Source: Pegea sp. RAD2-039 (taxonomy: Eukaryota; Chordata; Thaliacea; Salpida; Salpidae). From it: 64,000 nucleotides of DNA. Below, piece by piece: positions 14,847 to 27,300 of this stretch. The translations under genes and the position numbers were made by a program. The stretch covers positions 310,001 through 374,000 of the forward strand of contig JAQGEQ010000289.1 of assembly GCA_034620365.1 (NCBI GenBank), given 5' to 3'. The stretch's first letter is position 1, and each line of letters starts with the position of its first letter. Under the pieces are notes generated by a model. It searched no databases and was not told the origin of the DNA. It worked only from the letters and a program-made list of their open reading frames with translations.

Positions 14847-15913
14847 ATCAAAATAAATAGTTAAATAAATAAACTTTTGTTGTTAAAATCTATATAAAAT
14901 TTGATTTACAGGCTTTGAGTAAACATATTTAAGTTTAAAACTTTTTAAGTAAGATGACAGTTTTAACTTACTGAATGAATTAAATCGTTTTTGTAGTTTT
15001 TCTTTCAAACATACAAATTTCAAAGCTACAAGTAATTCAAAGTAGTAGTATGTCCTGCTTTGGTCGAGAACGGTCATGTTGCAAGCCAGGGCAGAAGTTA
15101 TGAAGATCCAGTTGTTGCCCATGCAGCAGGATTCCACGCCAACAAGGAAATGCAGCGGAACAGAAGAACTGATGCAGCTACACCCAGATGACGTCACAGG
15201 AGCTTCCAGAAAGACACTGAGTACAACGACAAACTGCCTACGAGGCTCCAACTCCGGTTTTAAATTCGGAGTTTTGCTTCTCTTAGAAATGTTGTCATGA
15301 AACTGACCAACAAGGTCCTTCTACCCTGGTTTCTATGAACTTTTTCTGCCTCATACTATTTATAGCCATAAAATATATAAGTGACAGATACATGCCCACC
15401 TCAGTTTGAACTTTTTGAGTGTCAGGTGAACGCTTAAACGGTACACTGCGGTAAAAGTAATTCAATTTAGAGTAAATAATAAATAAAGTTTTTTAAACGA
15501 AAATGTCGTTTTTTTATTGCGTTGATGAAGTTTGTGGAATTTGTTCAGTTGTTATTCAATCAAAAGAATATGTAAATTCACAGCTTGAAATAATTTATCA
15601 AATAAAGATCAGGTGAAATGGTTTTAATGATTTATCCAAACAATTTCTTTGTCAGCAATTCTATTTAAACAAACTTTAAAAAGTGCCGACAAGGCAATAT
15701 TTGTCAAACACAAAAACAGGTCGAGACCACTGAAGTAATGACGTCAAAAAAGATAAAACGAAAAGTTTGGCAAATTATTGAATGCATAGATGAACAATAG
15801 ATGAAGGCATCAGTGGAATCAATGTTGGCAGAGGAATGACGTCATCAGGTGATCCGTGGTGGAAACAGATTAAAGTTGTCCCGAGATGACGTGTCAAGTT
15901 GATGACGTCAGTA
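14847..15913. other. Intergenic stretch; small ORFs not supported
   Basis: A 122-codon minus frame (15251-14883) and an overlapping 74-codon plus frame (15076-15300) exist, but neither resembles a known family or shows splice context. The last 200 bp, downstream of the UNC93-like stop, carries several TGACGTCA words. Confidence 0.4.
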
Positions 15914-18368
15914 CTACATAGAAGATGTACTAACTTTTACATTTTTTGGCGAGCATTTGATTAACATGACAGCTGAAAAAGTAGAAATAGAATCGATGAC
16001 GTCATCATTGCTAGTAGTGACTCACTGTAAAAGAAGAGCGCGAGAGATTGAAAGATGATCATGAAGTAGATTTTGGAGTAGATACAGAAAGATGTGCTAA
16101 TAGCAAATTGAAACATCATTCCCAAATTCAACAACAAACCCCATAAATTATAAGCTGTGTTGATACGATCCTTAAATATATCTCCATACATCTCTAAACA
16201 ACATTATCACGTTATTAAAAAGTCGTCTAAGTCGCGAAAGTCGTTACCATTGACAATTGTGGACCAGAGACCTTCACTGGTGCCAAAGAACAAGAAAAGT
16301 AGATATATGATCCATTCTTGACCAAGTTGTGGCTTCCAAAGAAGACAGAAGAAATATAAACATATATCAAAGACAAAGCAAGTGTACATGGGGATTTGGC
16401 GCCCGTATTTTCCAGCAAGTCTTCCAACCACTAAAGAGCTGCCTGCGTTCATCACCCCGAACATAATGACGCTTATGGAAACCTACAAATTGTTTTTTTT
16501 AAATTTCATTAAAAACTGAATTGCTTAAAAGAAATTGAATTTAAAAGTTGAAAAAGAAATTGAAGAAATTGAAATCAATAAATCAAATCGAACTTTATCA
16601 AGTCCTAAAATACACGATGTGTAGGCGCGTGTCATCTCGCTGAAGATAAATCCAACTTCAAGCCCGTTGTAGATAGGAAGAAACATGACAAGAAGTTGTC
16701 TCGAATCCACTAGGAGACAAAAAGACTGCTTCAAAGTACTCCAAACTTCCTCGAAAAACCCTAACTACATCGAAACATGATGTAGATGATGATGACGTAG
16801 CTACCTACTTACATCATCAACTTTTACTGATAGTTGTGACGTCACCTGGAATCTTTTCAAACTGTTATTATTAAGAGGGATTTCATCGCTGCTGTTGCTA
16901 GGCAACTTGTCGTCTACAATTAACAAGTGATGACGTCAGATCACATCATGTGACTAGCAAACCTTCATTGTCGATGACGTCATCTTTTCGACTTGAGCTA
17001 CTTTTGACGTCATCGTTGCTATTGGAGATTGAATTAAGACGACTTTGAATGATTCGATTGACATTAGAAGGTATACACAAGATTTGCAGGATCATTCCGA
17101 TGAAGACAAGAAGCGCACAACTTCCTACAAGCGCTGTTCGCGTTATTTTGCGAACTGGTTGATACTGCATCAACCGCTGCTTGATGACGTCATCAGCTTG
17201 ACAATCTGCTGCACCACAAGTCGAGTAATCGTACAAAAGTGACGTCATGTTGGATGACGTCATATTGGACGAAATAGGGTCGAGTGTTTGACGATCGGTA
17301 TATAGAATTAAGAAGCTAATAAGGTTTCCTAAAATCTATAAAAATTTTAATGGATTAAAATCTTCACGCTTGATTGAACATGAAATTTCTTAATGTAATC
17401 CATTTGTTTGTTTCAAGTAGAAAAAAACAAACTGATTGATGAGTAAATCTTGTTCATATCCGGGTTGAATTGAATTTCTTTAACTTCCGGTTAGTTATAA
17501 AAAGCTTTTATAAGAAATGACTAAAAGTAGATGATGTAAGAAATGAAACAAAGAACTAACTGAACCCGTGGGTGTAGCTGTCCAATAATAACCGAAATAA
17601 TGTTTCATGTATACAGATTCTGATTTCTTTCCATTTTGCGAGCGAATGATGGCAAAGTAGTAATTTAAAAGAGAACCGGCAGTAAACGCGATAGATTCAC
17701 CAAAACCATTAAAAACTCCACTTAAAATAAGAACAGTTTTATCTACAACATAAAATATCATTTGAGGTTATACTTCCTTTTATTAATTTGTTTAAATAGG
17801 TCATTAAAAATTTAAATTGAAAATATTTTATTAGTAAACAAAATAAAGTTTCATTTATTTTCAATTAATTACAAACATATCTCATAAAATTTGATTTGTA
17901 AATAAAAATATACTAAGATAGATATTATCAGATAATTTCAAGGAACAATTGTGAAATACTTGTTGATATATTGCCCAAAACAAATAAGAAAGAACATAAA
18001 CTTGCAAAGACCAACAACTTTTTAGGACCAAAGCGTTTTACTCCAACAGGTACAACAAAAGCAGGAAAAATGCAAGTTGCATATGAAATTGCAAGTGATT
18101 TAGAACCTTAAAAATCAACTTTGATTTAATAAGATACATAACATAATTAAAATAATTTTTTTTTATTATAAAAAAGTATAAGTAAAAGATAAAGATAAAC
18201 AAATAATAATATTATATATATATAATTGTACTTTATATATAACTTGCCTAAGCCATCTTCTATGTTTACACTTGATATTAAAGCTAATACTCCATCAACA
18301 CCACCACAAACAAGTAAACAGCTTAGAAGGTATAATAAAAAAGACAAAGTTTGTTGTAGTTTGGGCAT
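15914..18368 (-). CDS. UNC93A-like multi-pass membrane protein (MFS fold)
   Basis: Member of the UNC93 family, MFS-like proteins tied to K+ channel regulation (nematode unc-93) or receptor trafficking (UNC93B1). Nine exons: 18368-18248, 18106-17960, 17742-17561, 17335-16963, 16913-16813, 16764-16594, 16482-16248, 16193-16026, 15972-15914, giving 518 residues. TM1 leads into SSVNIEDGLGSKSLAISYA, the family NSEEGLG motif. GNLISFLILY and CGAADC mark the conserved extracellular loop, and later blocks are FLPIYNGLEVGFIFSEMTRAY, FGVMNAGSSLVVGRLAGKYG and LLWKPQLGQEW. Exon 1 ends at an AG|GCAAGT donor, so intron 1 is GC-AG; intron 8 is about 53 bp. The extracellular loop encodes NMTSSNMTS, two N-glycosylation sequons built from TGACGTCA words. 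The UNC93A branch fits better than UNC93B1. Confidence 0.85.
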
Positions 18369-19417
18369 CTTAATTTTTATTTACTTTATGCAAAAAAATT
18401 ATATCTAAATATAATAGCAATAATTTATAAAATTAAAAATTATAATTTTAAAGTGAAAATTTTTAATAATATTGTAGCAAAATATCAAGTACAGGTTTAT
18501 TTAAAAATACAGAAAAAATTGTTTTGATAATTTGTACGGTTGCACTGAAAAGCATTCAAAGGTTGAAAAATATCGAATAAACAATAAAAAAATTAAGTGA
18601 AACTTTTAAATAAGAAAGTATAAATATCTACAAAATACATTTTTAATCGACTACCCCTAATAAATCAAAAACAACTAATTTATTTTTCAGATAACAACAT
18701 GCCGGTGCAGGTTAAATAAAAACTTTTTGCTTACACAAAACTTAAATAGAAGTCAGCTGATGGCGATAAGTCAAGCGTTAACAATTCGGCTTTTTGTGTA
18801 ATTACTCGTTAGTAAACCTACTCTAAATTGTTTGTTGTCAAAAAAGAGTTATTTCAAATCTTAATATTTGAATAAAAAAAGTAATTTTTTAAAGCTTGAT
18901 ATACAATATTTTTAATGTTTGTAAGCTTTAAAGATTGTAGATAAATATTTTATGTTTGGATATGCAGCCCTTCTTTCTTTTCTACAAAGAACTGATTGTT
19001 TCTTGGTCTGCCTTTTGTTTGAACGCTTTGATTTACTAACAACTGATAACGCACGACAGATTATCAAAAGCTGTAAACTGAAATCTTCTTATAAATTTAA
19101 ACACTATTAGTCTTATACAACTCTAAGAACTCTTCAAAATACAAATTTATAATTATTACGTAAACTCATAAGATTAACTCGTTTTAATATGTTTAAAATG
19201 TTGCTGGTAAGTTACTAATAAAATTTGAAAATAGTTTTATAAGTCCGTAAATATAAGCAGGTTCTGTTTGCAATTATTAAAATTTTCAGAAGCACTGATA
19301 GTGAATACTTGGTGAGCTTCTTTTGAGGTGTAACGTTTGTGAAAAGTAGCTATAAAAATCATTTGATATATATTTGTAAAAATTGCAAACTCGCAATAAT
19401 TGTGAAATATCAAGCAT
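18369..19417. other. AT-rich intergenic stretch
   Basis: Upstream flank of the UNC93-like gene. An ATG followed by a good donor (near 19190, TTGCTG|GTAAGT) encodes only six residues and is not called. Nothing else is seen. Confidence 0.5.
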
Positions 19418-19815
<398 letters not shown>

Positions 19816-20002
19816 TCAATAAATGTGAAGGAGGGTGCCTGAAAAGAGCACCTCTCGCTAACACACATTCTCACAAATAACATCTATTTAGCCAAAAATA
19901 TAGAAAGTAAAAGATGTAACACATGGTATTTCGATATCACTCAAAGCATATAACAGTTAATAATTACATGGAATGTTAATAATATAAGAAAGAGAAAAAA
20001 AA

Positions 20003-21139
20003 TCACAATTTAGAAATGACAATGGTAGCAATATAACTATCATATTCAATATTAAATTTCCTGCATACTAATCTTGTAAATGTGGCCTGAACAGATTCGA
20101 TTTTAGTGATATCACTAACTTGATATGGCATCCATGCACTGACATTGTATTCAAGAATTGGACGTACGTACAATTTGAAGAGATTGATAAAAAAGCATGG
20201 GTTCTTAGAATTACAGGTCTTTATAATAAGGAAAACTGGGTTGATTTTGGAAATATAATTGCGCCATTTAAAGTCAGATGACAGAGTAATGCCAAGGTCT
20301 AGGACCGAAGATACTCGTTGAATAATAAACCTATTAATGGAGTATTGGTTCAAGCAATTTACAGCTGGTTTACGAAAAAAAGTTATAAGTTCAGACTTTG
20401 TGTACTGGATTCTGAGCTGCCAATTCGTAGACCAGTTTTCTTCAGTGTGTAGTGCAGTTTGAAATTTTGAAGGATTACAAGATAATAGCTTGATATCATC
20501 TGCATACACAAGCACTCTGACATCATCTAGAGCTACTAATCTTCTGATGAGGTCTTCGATGAAAATTGAAAAGAGAAGGGGACCCACAACAGAACCCTGA
20601 GGAACACCACTAGTGATTTGACTAGAAGTAGATAACGATCTCTCAACACAAGTTTGTTGGCTTCTACCTGATAGGTAATCTTCAATCCACTGTAAGATAA
20701 AGCTGTTGATTTTTAAGTTTTTCAATACAGTAACGAGCTTAGTGTGTGGGACAGAATCAAACGCTTTAGCAAAATCGAGGTATATGATATCACAGGGGGT
20801 GTTACTTTCATAATGGGCTGTAAGCTCATTAAGAAAAGTGAGATGTTGAGTCAGGGAAGGTCTCCGTTTCACAAAGCCATGTTGGACATCAGATATTAGA
20901 TGGTGCTCCATCAAATGACTGGTTATATGATTGTGAATGATATGCTCTTGAGTTCTGCAGATAACTGAAGTCAGCGAAACTGGTCTGTAGTTAAGTGCAG
21001 TGTTTCTGGGACCCTTTTTATGAATTGGAGTAATAATAGCTTTCTTCCAAATTTGTGGAACTCTTCCTCGCCTCAGAGTCATGTTAAAGAAAAGCGATAA
21101 AGGTAGTGATAAAGAGGAAGTAGTTTTTCTTAAAAACAA
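20003..21139 (-). pseudogene. LINE ORF2, reverse transcriptase part
   Basis: An uninterrupted stretch of 378 codons holds the RT core. It has PIHKKGPRNTALNYRPVSLT, then IIYLDFAKAFDSVPH (first catalytic Asp), SGVPQGSVVGPLLFSIFIEDL and the active site VYADDIKLLS near 20500. The part after the thumb is cut short by the 3' internal deletion. The apparent start Met is inside the domain: coding continues upstream in another frame (NTPDQIPALFLRK) across a frameshift near 21200. Confidence 0.9.
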
Positions 21140-21177
21140 AGCTGGGATCTGATCTGGGGTGTTGGAAACTGATGACT

Positions 21178-22696
21178 TTAAAGAAGAAATAGCCTTAGTA
21201 CCATATTGACCATTATGTCAAGATCTACCATCTCAGAGACATTTGTAAGAATGTCGTAGTAGGAGAGAGAAGGAGTATTGCCATCATCGGTTATGAAAAC
21301 GCTATTAAATTGATTGTTTAGCAACTCAGCTTTATTTTCTGGTTCCATCACAAGCTGGTTGCTGTTATCAATTAGGGGAGGTATTTGAGATCTCGCCTTA
21401 AGCTTTCGATTTATGAAACCAGAAAACATTTTCTTGCTAGGTGAAGATAAAACTGGACTTTCTCTTCCCAAATAGAAATTAGAAATAGATTTCTTGTAAA
21501 CTATACAAAGATCTTTGTACAGAAATTTGATGGAAGGGTCTGTTTTAGTTTGTTTGTATAGGAGGTTTTTTAAATGTTGTAAATTCTTTAAATTTTTGGG
21601 CAAATGTGGTTTTTTGTTGATTCTATAAAAAGGTATGAATTTTTCGATTAACTCTTTAACGATGTTAGTAAACCTTGAGTAAATAGTATTGATGTCTTCG
21701 GAAGAGTTGAAAACAGAAATCCAGTCAACATCTGATAGAAATTTGTTAATACCATTATAATTTCCACAGTAAAAATTCCTTTTGCCTAAAGTTTAAATGT
21801 TCATAAAAAAAGTTTGGTGGAGCTTGAATTCAATCATATTGTGATCGCATGTCAAAGCAAAAGGTTCTTTTTGATCAACGTAGATAATGTTCTCGGGTTT
21901 TGATGTGATAAGAAGATCCAAAGTATTACCACTAACTTGGCTAGGAAAAGTAACATTCTGAGATAGATTATAGGCATTGAGGAAGCTTACAAAGGCATGA
22001 CTTAGAAAGGGTAAATTAGTATTATCGCTATCCAAGTTAAACGATTTTCCATTAAATGCTAAATTCGGGTTATTCCAATCAATTTTACTAAAATTAAAAT
22101 CCACCAAAATATATAACTCAGGACACACAATACTCTTCAGAACCTTCAATAAGGCATTAACAGTAACCTCATGATTAGTTTTAGAGGGTGGTAGATAGTT
22201 ATATACAAAAACGGGAGAATTTGAACTTTGAGTAATGAAAATCAAATGCAATATTCTCAAACCTAGGACAATTAATGGGATCGATCTGAATTCTAGAGAT
22301 CTTTGGTGCAAGCAATTTTTTGTAAATTGTGCAAACACCGCCGCCTCTATCATACAGTCTATCACAAGGCAAAACACAATAAAGATTACCGTCAACCAGA
22401 AAAGAATCAGGATAAAACGGTTTCAACCAAGCTTCAGTAATAATAACAAATGTGAAATCTTGAGAATGCAATAGAGCTTTCAATTGAAAAATTTTTTTAA
22501 TAATCGACCTTACCTTGAAGAACATACCTAATATGATAGAAGAATTGTCTTTTTGACGCTTGTGAGATTTGATGATGGGCTTAGTTAAACTGATACCTTG
22601 GGTATTAACAATTGTGTCCGAAGAGAGTTTAAAAAAAGAAGATGTGGGTCCAGTGATTATTTGCCACTTCCGTTTTTTGAAAAAAAACCTTGACAA
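21178..22696 (-). pseudogene. LINE ORF2, APE endonuclease and linker, frameshifted
   Basis: Three overlapping frames together cover an APE-like endonuclease and the linker to the RT. The 22696-22199 frame has VRSIIKKIFQLKALL, FVIITEAWLKP and RLYDRGGGVCTIYKK. The 22395-21793 frame has ILVDFNFSKIDW, SGNTLDLLITSK and TCDHNMIEF. The 21603-21178 frame has the linker with SPSKKMFSGFINRKLK. Frame changes near 22300, 21790 and 21200 break translation. Confidence 0.85.
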
Positions 22697-23600
22697 TTCT
22701 CAAGGCCCATGGTGGACTTCGAACTTTGTATTTGAAATCAGTTGGTTGTTCCTTCTGATTTCGGTTATACGCTTCTTTTAGAAGACACTTATTTTCTAAG
22801 CGATCATCTTCACACATATCATGTGCTACTCTAATGCGCTCGAATTTTTTCTCAATCCTTAGCTTATACAGCTTGACAAGAAACTTGTGTTTGTTCCAAT
22901 TTTCCTGAAAGGACACTTTCAACGGTCTTTGATGATCTGAGCTTTTTGCTCCAATTCTAGTCATTGATACCTTTGAAACGTCCACAAAATCAAGGCTTTG
23001 AGAGCATATTTGATTAAAAAACTTACTGTCATCATCTTTATCAGTCTCAGAGACATTAAAGATGATGACATTGTTTTCTCTGTCCTCACAGTCTAAAGTG
23101 AGTTTTTTGTGCATGTCGGTGACCTTCTTGGCAAGAAGCTGCACCATGTTAGCATTTTTGTCAGAACCGGGATCACCGACCACCGAGGCCCATGTGACTT
23201 GTTTATTTGTAGAGGCATTCAGTTCATCCATTGATTTGAACAAACTAGATACTTTCTCATCAATCTTGGTAACATCTTTGCCAATTTCCGATTTAAGTTT
23301 GGCTAATTCAGCAGATACAGATTTGCTGATGTCGGATAATAAGTTTTGATTAGAATTGGATGAGGGAGCTGTTGTGTTCATGGTTCTACATCTAATGCAG
23401 AACCATTTAAATCCCACTTGCTTCATCTGGTTTTTATCAAACATATCATAAATTTTCTTGCTCACATCACTACAGGTGAGATGAAAACAGGAGAGACATT
23501 TGAAGCATTCAATTACTGGATCTTCACCAGAGCAAATTTTATTGCAGGATTGGCAATTGCAATATTGCTTTGATGAAGTCGGTTTTTCAGGATTTTTTTA
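22629..23600 (-). pseudogene. LINE ORF1 with PHD-type zinc finger
   Basis: The N-terminal part (near 23590-23390) has a C4HC3 spacing: CQSC, then CFKC, HLTC and WFCIRC, which is a PHD finger. A coiled-coil-like segment follows, then an RNA-binding-like block with NNVIIFNVSE, VDVSKVSMTRIG, RPLKVSF and RIRVAHDMCEDDR. ORF1 proteins with PHD fingers are known in some CR1/L2-related elements. No clear start codon was chosen; the frame is open from about 23600. Confidence 0.75.
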
Positions 23601-23640
23601 AAGTAGACCGTAAGAAGGTCTTGCCACTTTTATGTGAATC

Positions 23641-24391
23641 CACCATAGTTTTCATAACAGATTTTTACTGTCACCAATCACAGTATATATATCCTATTCA
23701 AATCGCTTCCTATGAATAACTATATCACAATTTATAAGCACTTATTCAATTAGAATATAACCTATAACCTTATTCAAATAGAATACCTTGATAGTTTCCA
23801 ATCAATTGAACAATGAAATTTCAAGGAAAGAAAATGTTCAATTACATCTATAAATACTTTTCTGACTATCTTTACTTTCTTATCTTGCTTAATAGACGTA
23901 AATTATGAATATTCTATGATTTATTTACTTTTAAGCAGTCAAATTTGGAATGCACCAAAATGTTGGACACTTCTGGTACAACCTATCATCTAGGTACTCT
24001 ACCACATACTACCAAAGACATATACTACATCCTAAGCTGACGGCTTTATACTTATAAAACCTACATTTGACTAATATAGCTGGTAATAAAGATTCTGAGA
24101 AAGATTTAAAAGTAATTATGATTAAATAAATGATTATAAACAAACACAGCAAAATTATTTTCTCATTTTCAGCTGATAAATTGATATCTAATTTCATTTT
24201 GACTTCGAATTTCATAATTGAAAGATTCTATCTAGCGATGACGTAACAGACACTTGCTGCTTTGTTTATTTAAATCTCAGAAACTACCAAACTTATTTTG
24301 TAAAGTTTATTTGAATGGTTGCCATGACTTTATCGCTTTTATTGCTATGATCGTACAGTCAATTTGTCGTCACCAAAAATCGTTTAAAAGC
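23641..24391. other. AT-rich stretch between LINE and polycystin-like stop
   Basis: Contains several AATAAA-type signals on the minus strand just downstream of the polycystin-like stop, for example near 24270-24330, consistent with that gene's 3' UTR and poly(A) site. No exon encoding a polycystin channel segment is visible. Confidence 0.5.
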
Positions 24392-27300
24392 TTATGTCGC
24401 ACCTTCGATGTCGGCTACATTATGACGTAATGAGCGCGACACATACGCCCACGAAGTCGGGGGTCGATAACGTGCGTCAATCAGACGATTCTTTGCGATT
24501 TGGCTCGATCGCTGAATCGCGTTGTGATGACGTCGTGGCTTCACTAAAGATGACAACAAGCTGTCACCATGGCAACAAATACCAACAAGCTACTAACCCT
24601 CTTCAGGTAACCGTGCCAACCAACATCTGACGTCATGCATCGGTGTGACGTAAACACGAACAAGTGTCACCATGACAATCACTAGCGGTTCCAGGAATAG
24701 AACATCGAAAAGGATTCCAGTTGTCATAGCAACAAACCTACCAAAAACTGTGATAAAAGATGACGTCACAGCGTCGAGATGAACTCACCATTCGATACTC
24801 ACTCCTGACCCTAGTAACGATGCAGATGAAAAGATGACAACGAAAGACAAAGTGACGGTTGCTATGGTGATAAGCCAGCTGATAGAAGAGAAGTAAATCG
24901 GTAGCGAAGGTGGAGTAGTCTGTGGGTCAATAGTCGAAGGCGCGCGCTTTCCATCGCCTTTTTCTGTTTCTTTCGTCTCTGTTTCGTGATAAGAAGTGGA
25001 CTGGGCCGGATTTGATGGCTCAATCGAACTATCAACTGTCCACGTATCGTTGGCATAGTAACCACTTGAACAGAAAGGACTTTCTTCGTAGAAATTCGAC
25101 AACTTCTCACTTCTCACATCTTCTTCCGGCTCTTCCCCACCTGTCGTGAGTGATGACGTCACTTGTAGCACTTGTGACGTCATCTCAACTTTTGTACGAG
25201 TCACATCATTGAGTCTCCTTGCGATCACTAATCGACTTCCGGGGTCCGATCGAGATTCAAACAATTGAGTGACGTCATGATCGTGCTTTGATAACGCGAG
25301 ACTTTTATCTGATTGGTTGAGTTTGAGTGGATGACTAGGTATTGGTGATTGTGAACAAATCGGGATTTTCATCTCGCGCTTTCGATGTCGTCGATGCTCT
25401 GCAAACATCTGCAACGCAATTTATCACATGACGTCATCGTTCAGTCAGATGAAATTTACCTTTTTGGTTGATTGCTTCTTGAAAGTTGCAAAATTGCTTA
25501 TTTGTGAAAGATTGAGAAAGCTGGTAGATGGTTTTAGATGGTTTGTAGATGGTCTTAGATGGTTTGTAGATGGTCTTAAATGGTTTGTAGATGGTCTTAG
25601 ATGGTTTGTAGATGGTCTTAAATGGTTTGTAGACAGTCTTAAATGGCTTGTAGATGACCTTAGATGGTTTGGAGACAGTTTTAAATGGTTTGTAGATGGT
25701 CTTAGATGGTTTGTAGATGGTCTTAGATGGTTTGTAGATGGCCTTAGATGGTTTGTAGATGGTCTTAAATGGTTTGTAGATGGTCTTAAATGGTTTGGAG
25801 ATGGTCTTAAATGGTTTGTAGATGGTCTTAAATGGCTTGTAGATGGTCTTAAATGGTTTGTAGATGGTCTTAAATGGTTTGTAAATGGTCTTAAATGGTT
25901 TGTAGATGGTCTTAAATGGTTTGGAGATGATCTTAGATGGTTTGTAAATGGTCTTAAATGGTTTGTAGATGGTCTTAAATGGTTTGTAGATGGTCTTAAA
26001 TGGTTTGTAGATGGTCTTAAATGGTTTGTAAATGGTCTTAAATGGTTTGTAGATGGTCTTAAATGGTTTGGAGATGATCTTAAATGGTTTGTAAATGGTC
26101 TTAAATGGTTTGTAGATGGTCTTAAATGGTTTGGAGATGATCTTAGATGGTTTGTAAATGGTCTTAAATGGTTTGTAGATGGTCTTAAATGGTTTGTAGA
26201 TGGTCTTAAGTGGTTTTTAGATGGCCTTAGATGGTTTTTAGATGGTTTTAGATGGTTTTTAGATGATGGTCTTAGATAGCGTTTAGGTGGTTGTAGATTG
26301 CGTTTAGATGGTTGGAAGTGGTTTGCAGATGGTTGTAAATGGCTGGTGGAAGTTTCAAGTTGCTTTTCTGATTGCTCTGAGTGGTTTTGAGGTTGCTGAC
26401 TAATTTCTGATTTAAAACTAATATCAGAAGTATGAAAAGATGCTCCATGATCTGTATTAATAGATGAATTAACAGGATGTGGTTGAGTAATCTCAGAAGA
26501 GATCAGATCAACTTCATATTCATCATCAGGAAAAGACTGATAATGACAAATCATTGATCCTTTTGTTTCACAAACATTTTTTTGACGTTCAGTTTTCTCA
26601 AAAATTAAAGAAATAATAATCATCAAAGGCAGAGCAATCAGAGAAGAGACAAGACCTAAAAACATTCAATTTACAACAAGAACTCTGAAACATTCAACTA
26701 ACCGATCAAAAGTTGTGATGGGTTGAAATAAAAAGGTTTTAGAGTACTGTGAACTCCCTTTCTTGATGCTTCTCGTAAATAGAAGATAAATGAGGTGAGG
26801 GAGATGATATGTATAGTCAACATACAACAAGCTAGTTGTTGGTACCGAGACATCAGCACACCCTGATTCCAACTACTCAGAAAAAAAGATCTCCAAAAAT
26901 ATCTAAATATTTCATTCAATTGCTAATCTGCGACTTTATGCAAATGAGCTGAAACCTTTGTTTTAAAACCAGTTCGAATTGAGGTTTGAACAGATTTATC
27001 CACCGGTTCAGTAACGTGAGTTCAGAAGCTGGCACAGCTGCATCAACAACCGTCCCAAACCACAAGTTACACGAGAAGAACCACACTTCATTCGTCTCCA
27101 AATCGCGTACAGTGACGCGCGACAGAAACCTACAACCAGCTGTCAATCAAACTATTTACTAAACCAGTTTTGAAACTAACCATTTTGGGTTAATGCCTTC
27201 TGATCCTCGCCATAAACGAAGCCCACAGATATCACCAAGTCGATCGCGCGTCGTGATCAGATATGATGTCACACTACCTCTTGTTAGAACTGGATTGTAG

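Larger units (their letters stand above)
19816..23640 (-). mobile_element. Non-LTR retrotransposon (Jockey/CR1-L2-like), decayed copy
   Basis: Element with two ORFs read from high to low coordinates: ORF1 (PHD finger plus RNA-binding-like region), then ORF2 with an APE-type endonuclease and a reverse transcriptase, then a 3' UTR and (AAAT)n tail. ORF2 is broken by frameshifts near 22300, 21790 and 21200, so the copy is inactive. The 3' end of ORF2 has lost about 290 bp relative to the copy at 46.5 kb: the frame jumps from KFNIEYDS straight to the terminal ATIVISKL. The 5' limit is estimated from where ORF1 coding ends. Clade assignment within the Jockey/CR1/L2 group would need a tree. Confidence 0.88.

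Noticed and set aside
14883..15300. Overlapping plus and minus ORFs of 74 and 122 codons
   Set aside because: No family resemblance, no splice context, and each is open mainly because of the other strand's composition.
22235..23349. Plus-strand ORFs opposite LINE ORF1/ORF2
   Set aside because: Antisense shadows of the retrotransposon coding strand.
25428..26279. Plus-strand ORF of repeating VDGLKWF
   Set aside because: Opposite strand of the polycystin-like exon 22. The minus frame joins conserved membrane segments on both sides with correct splice phases.
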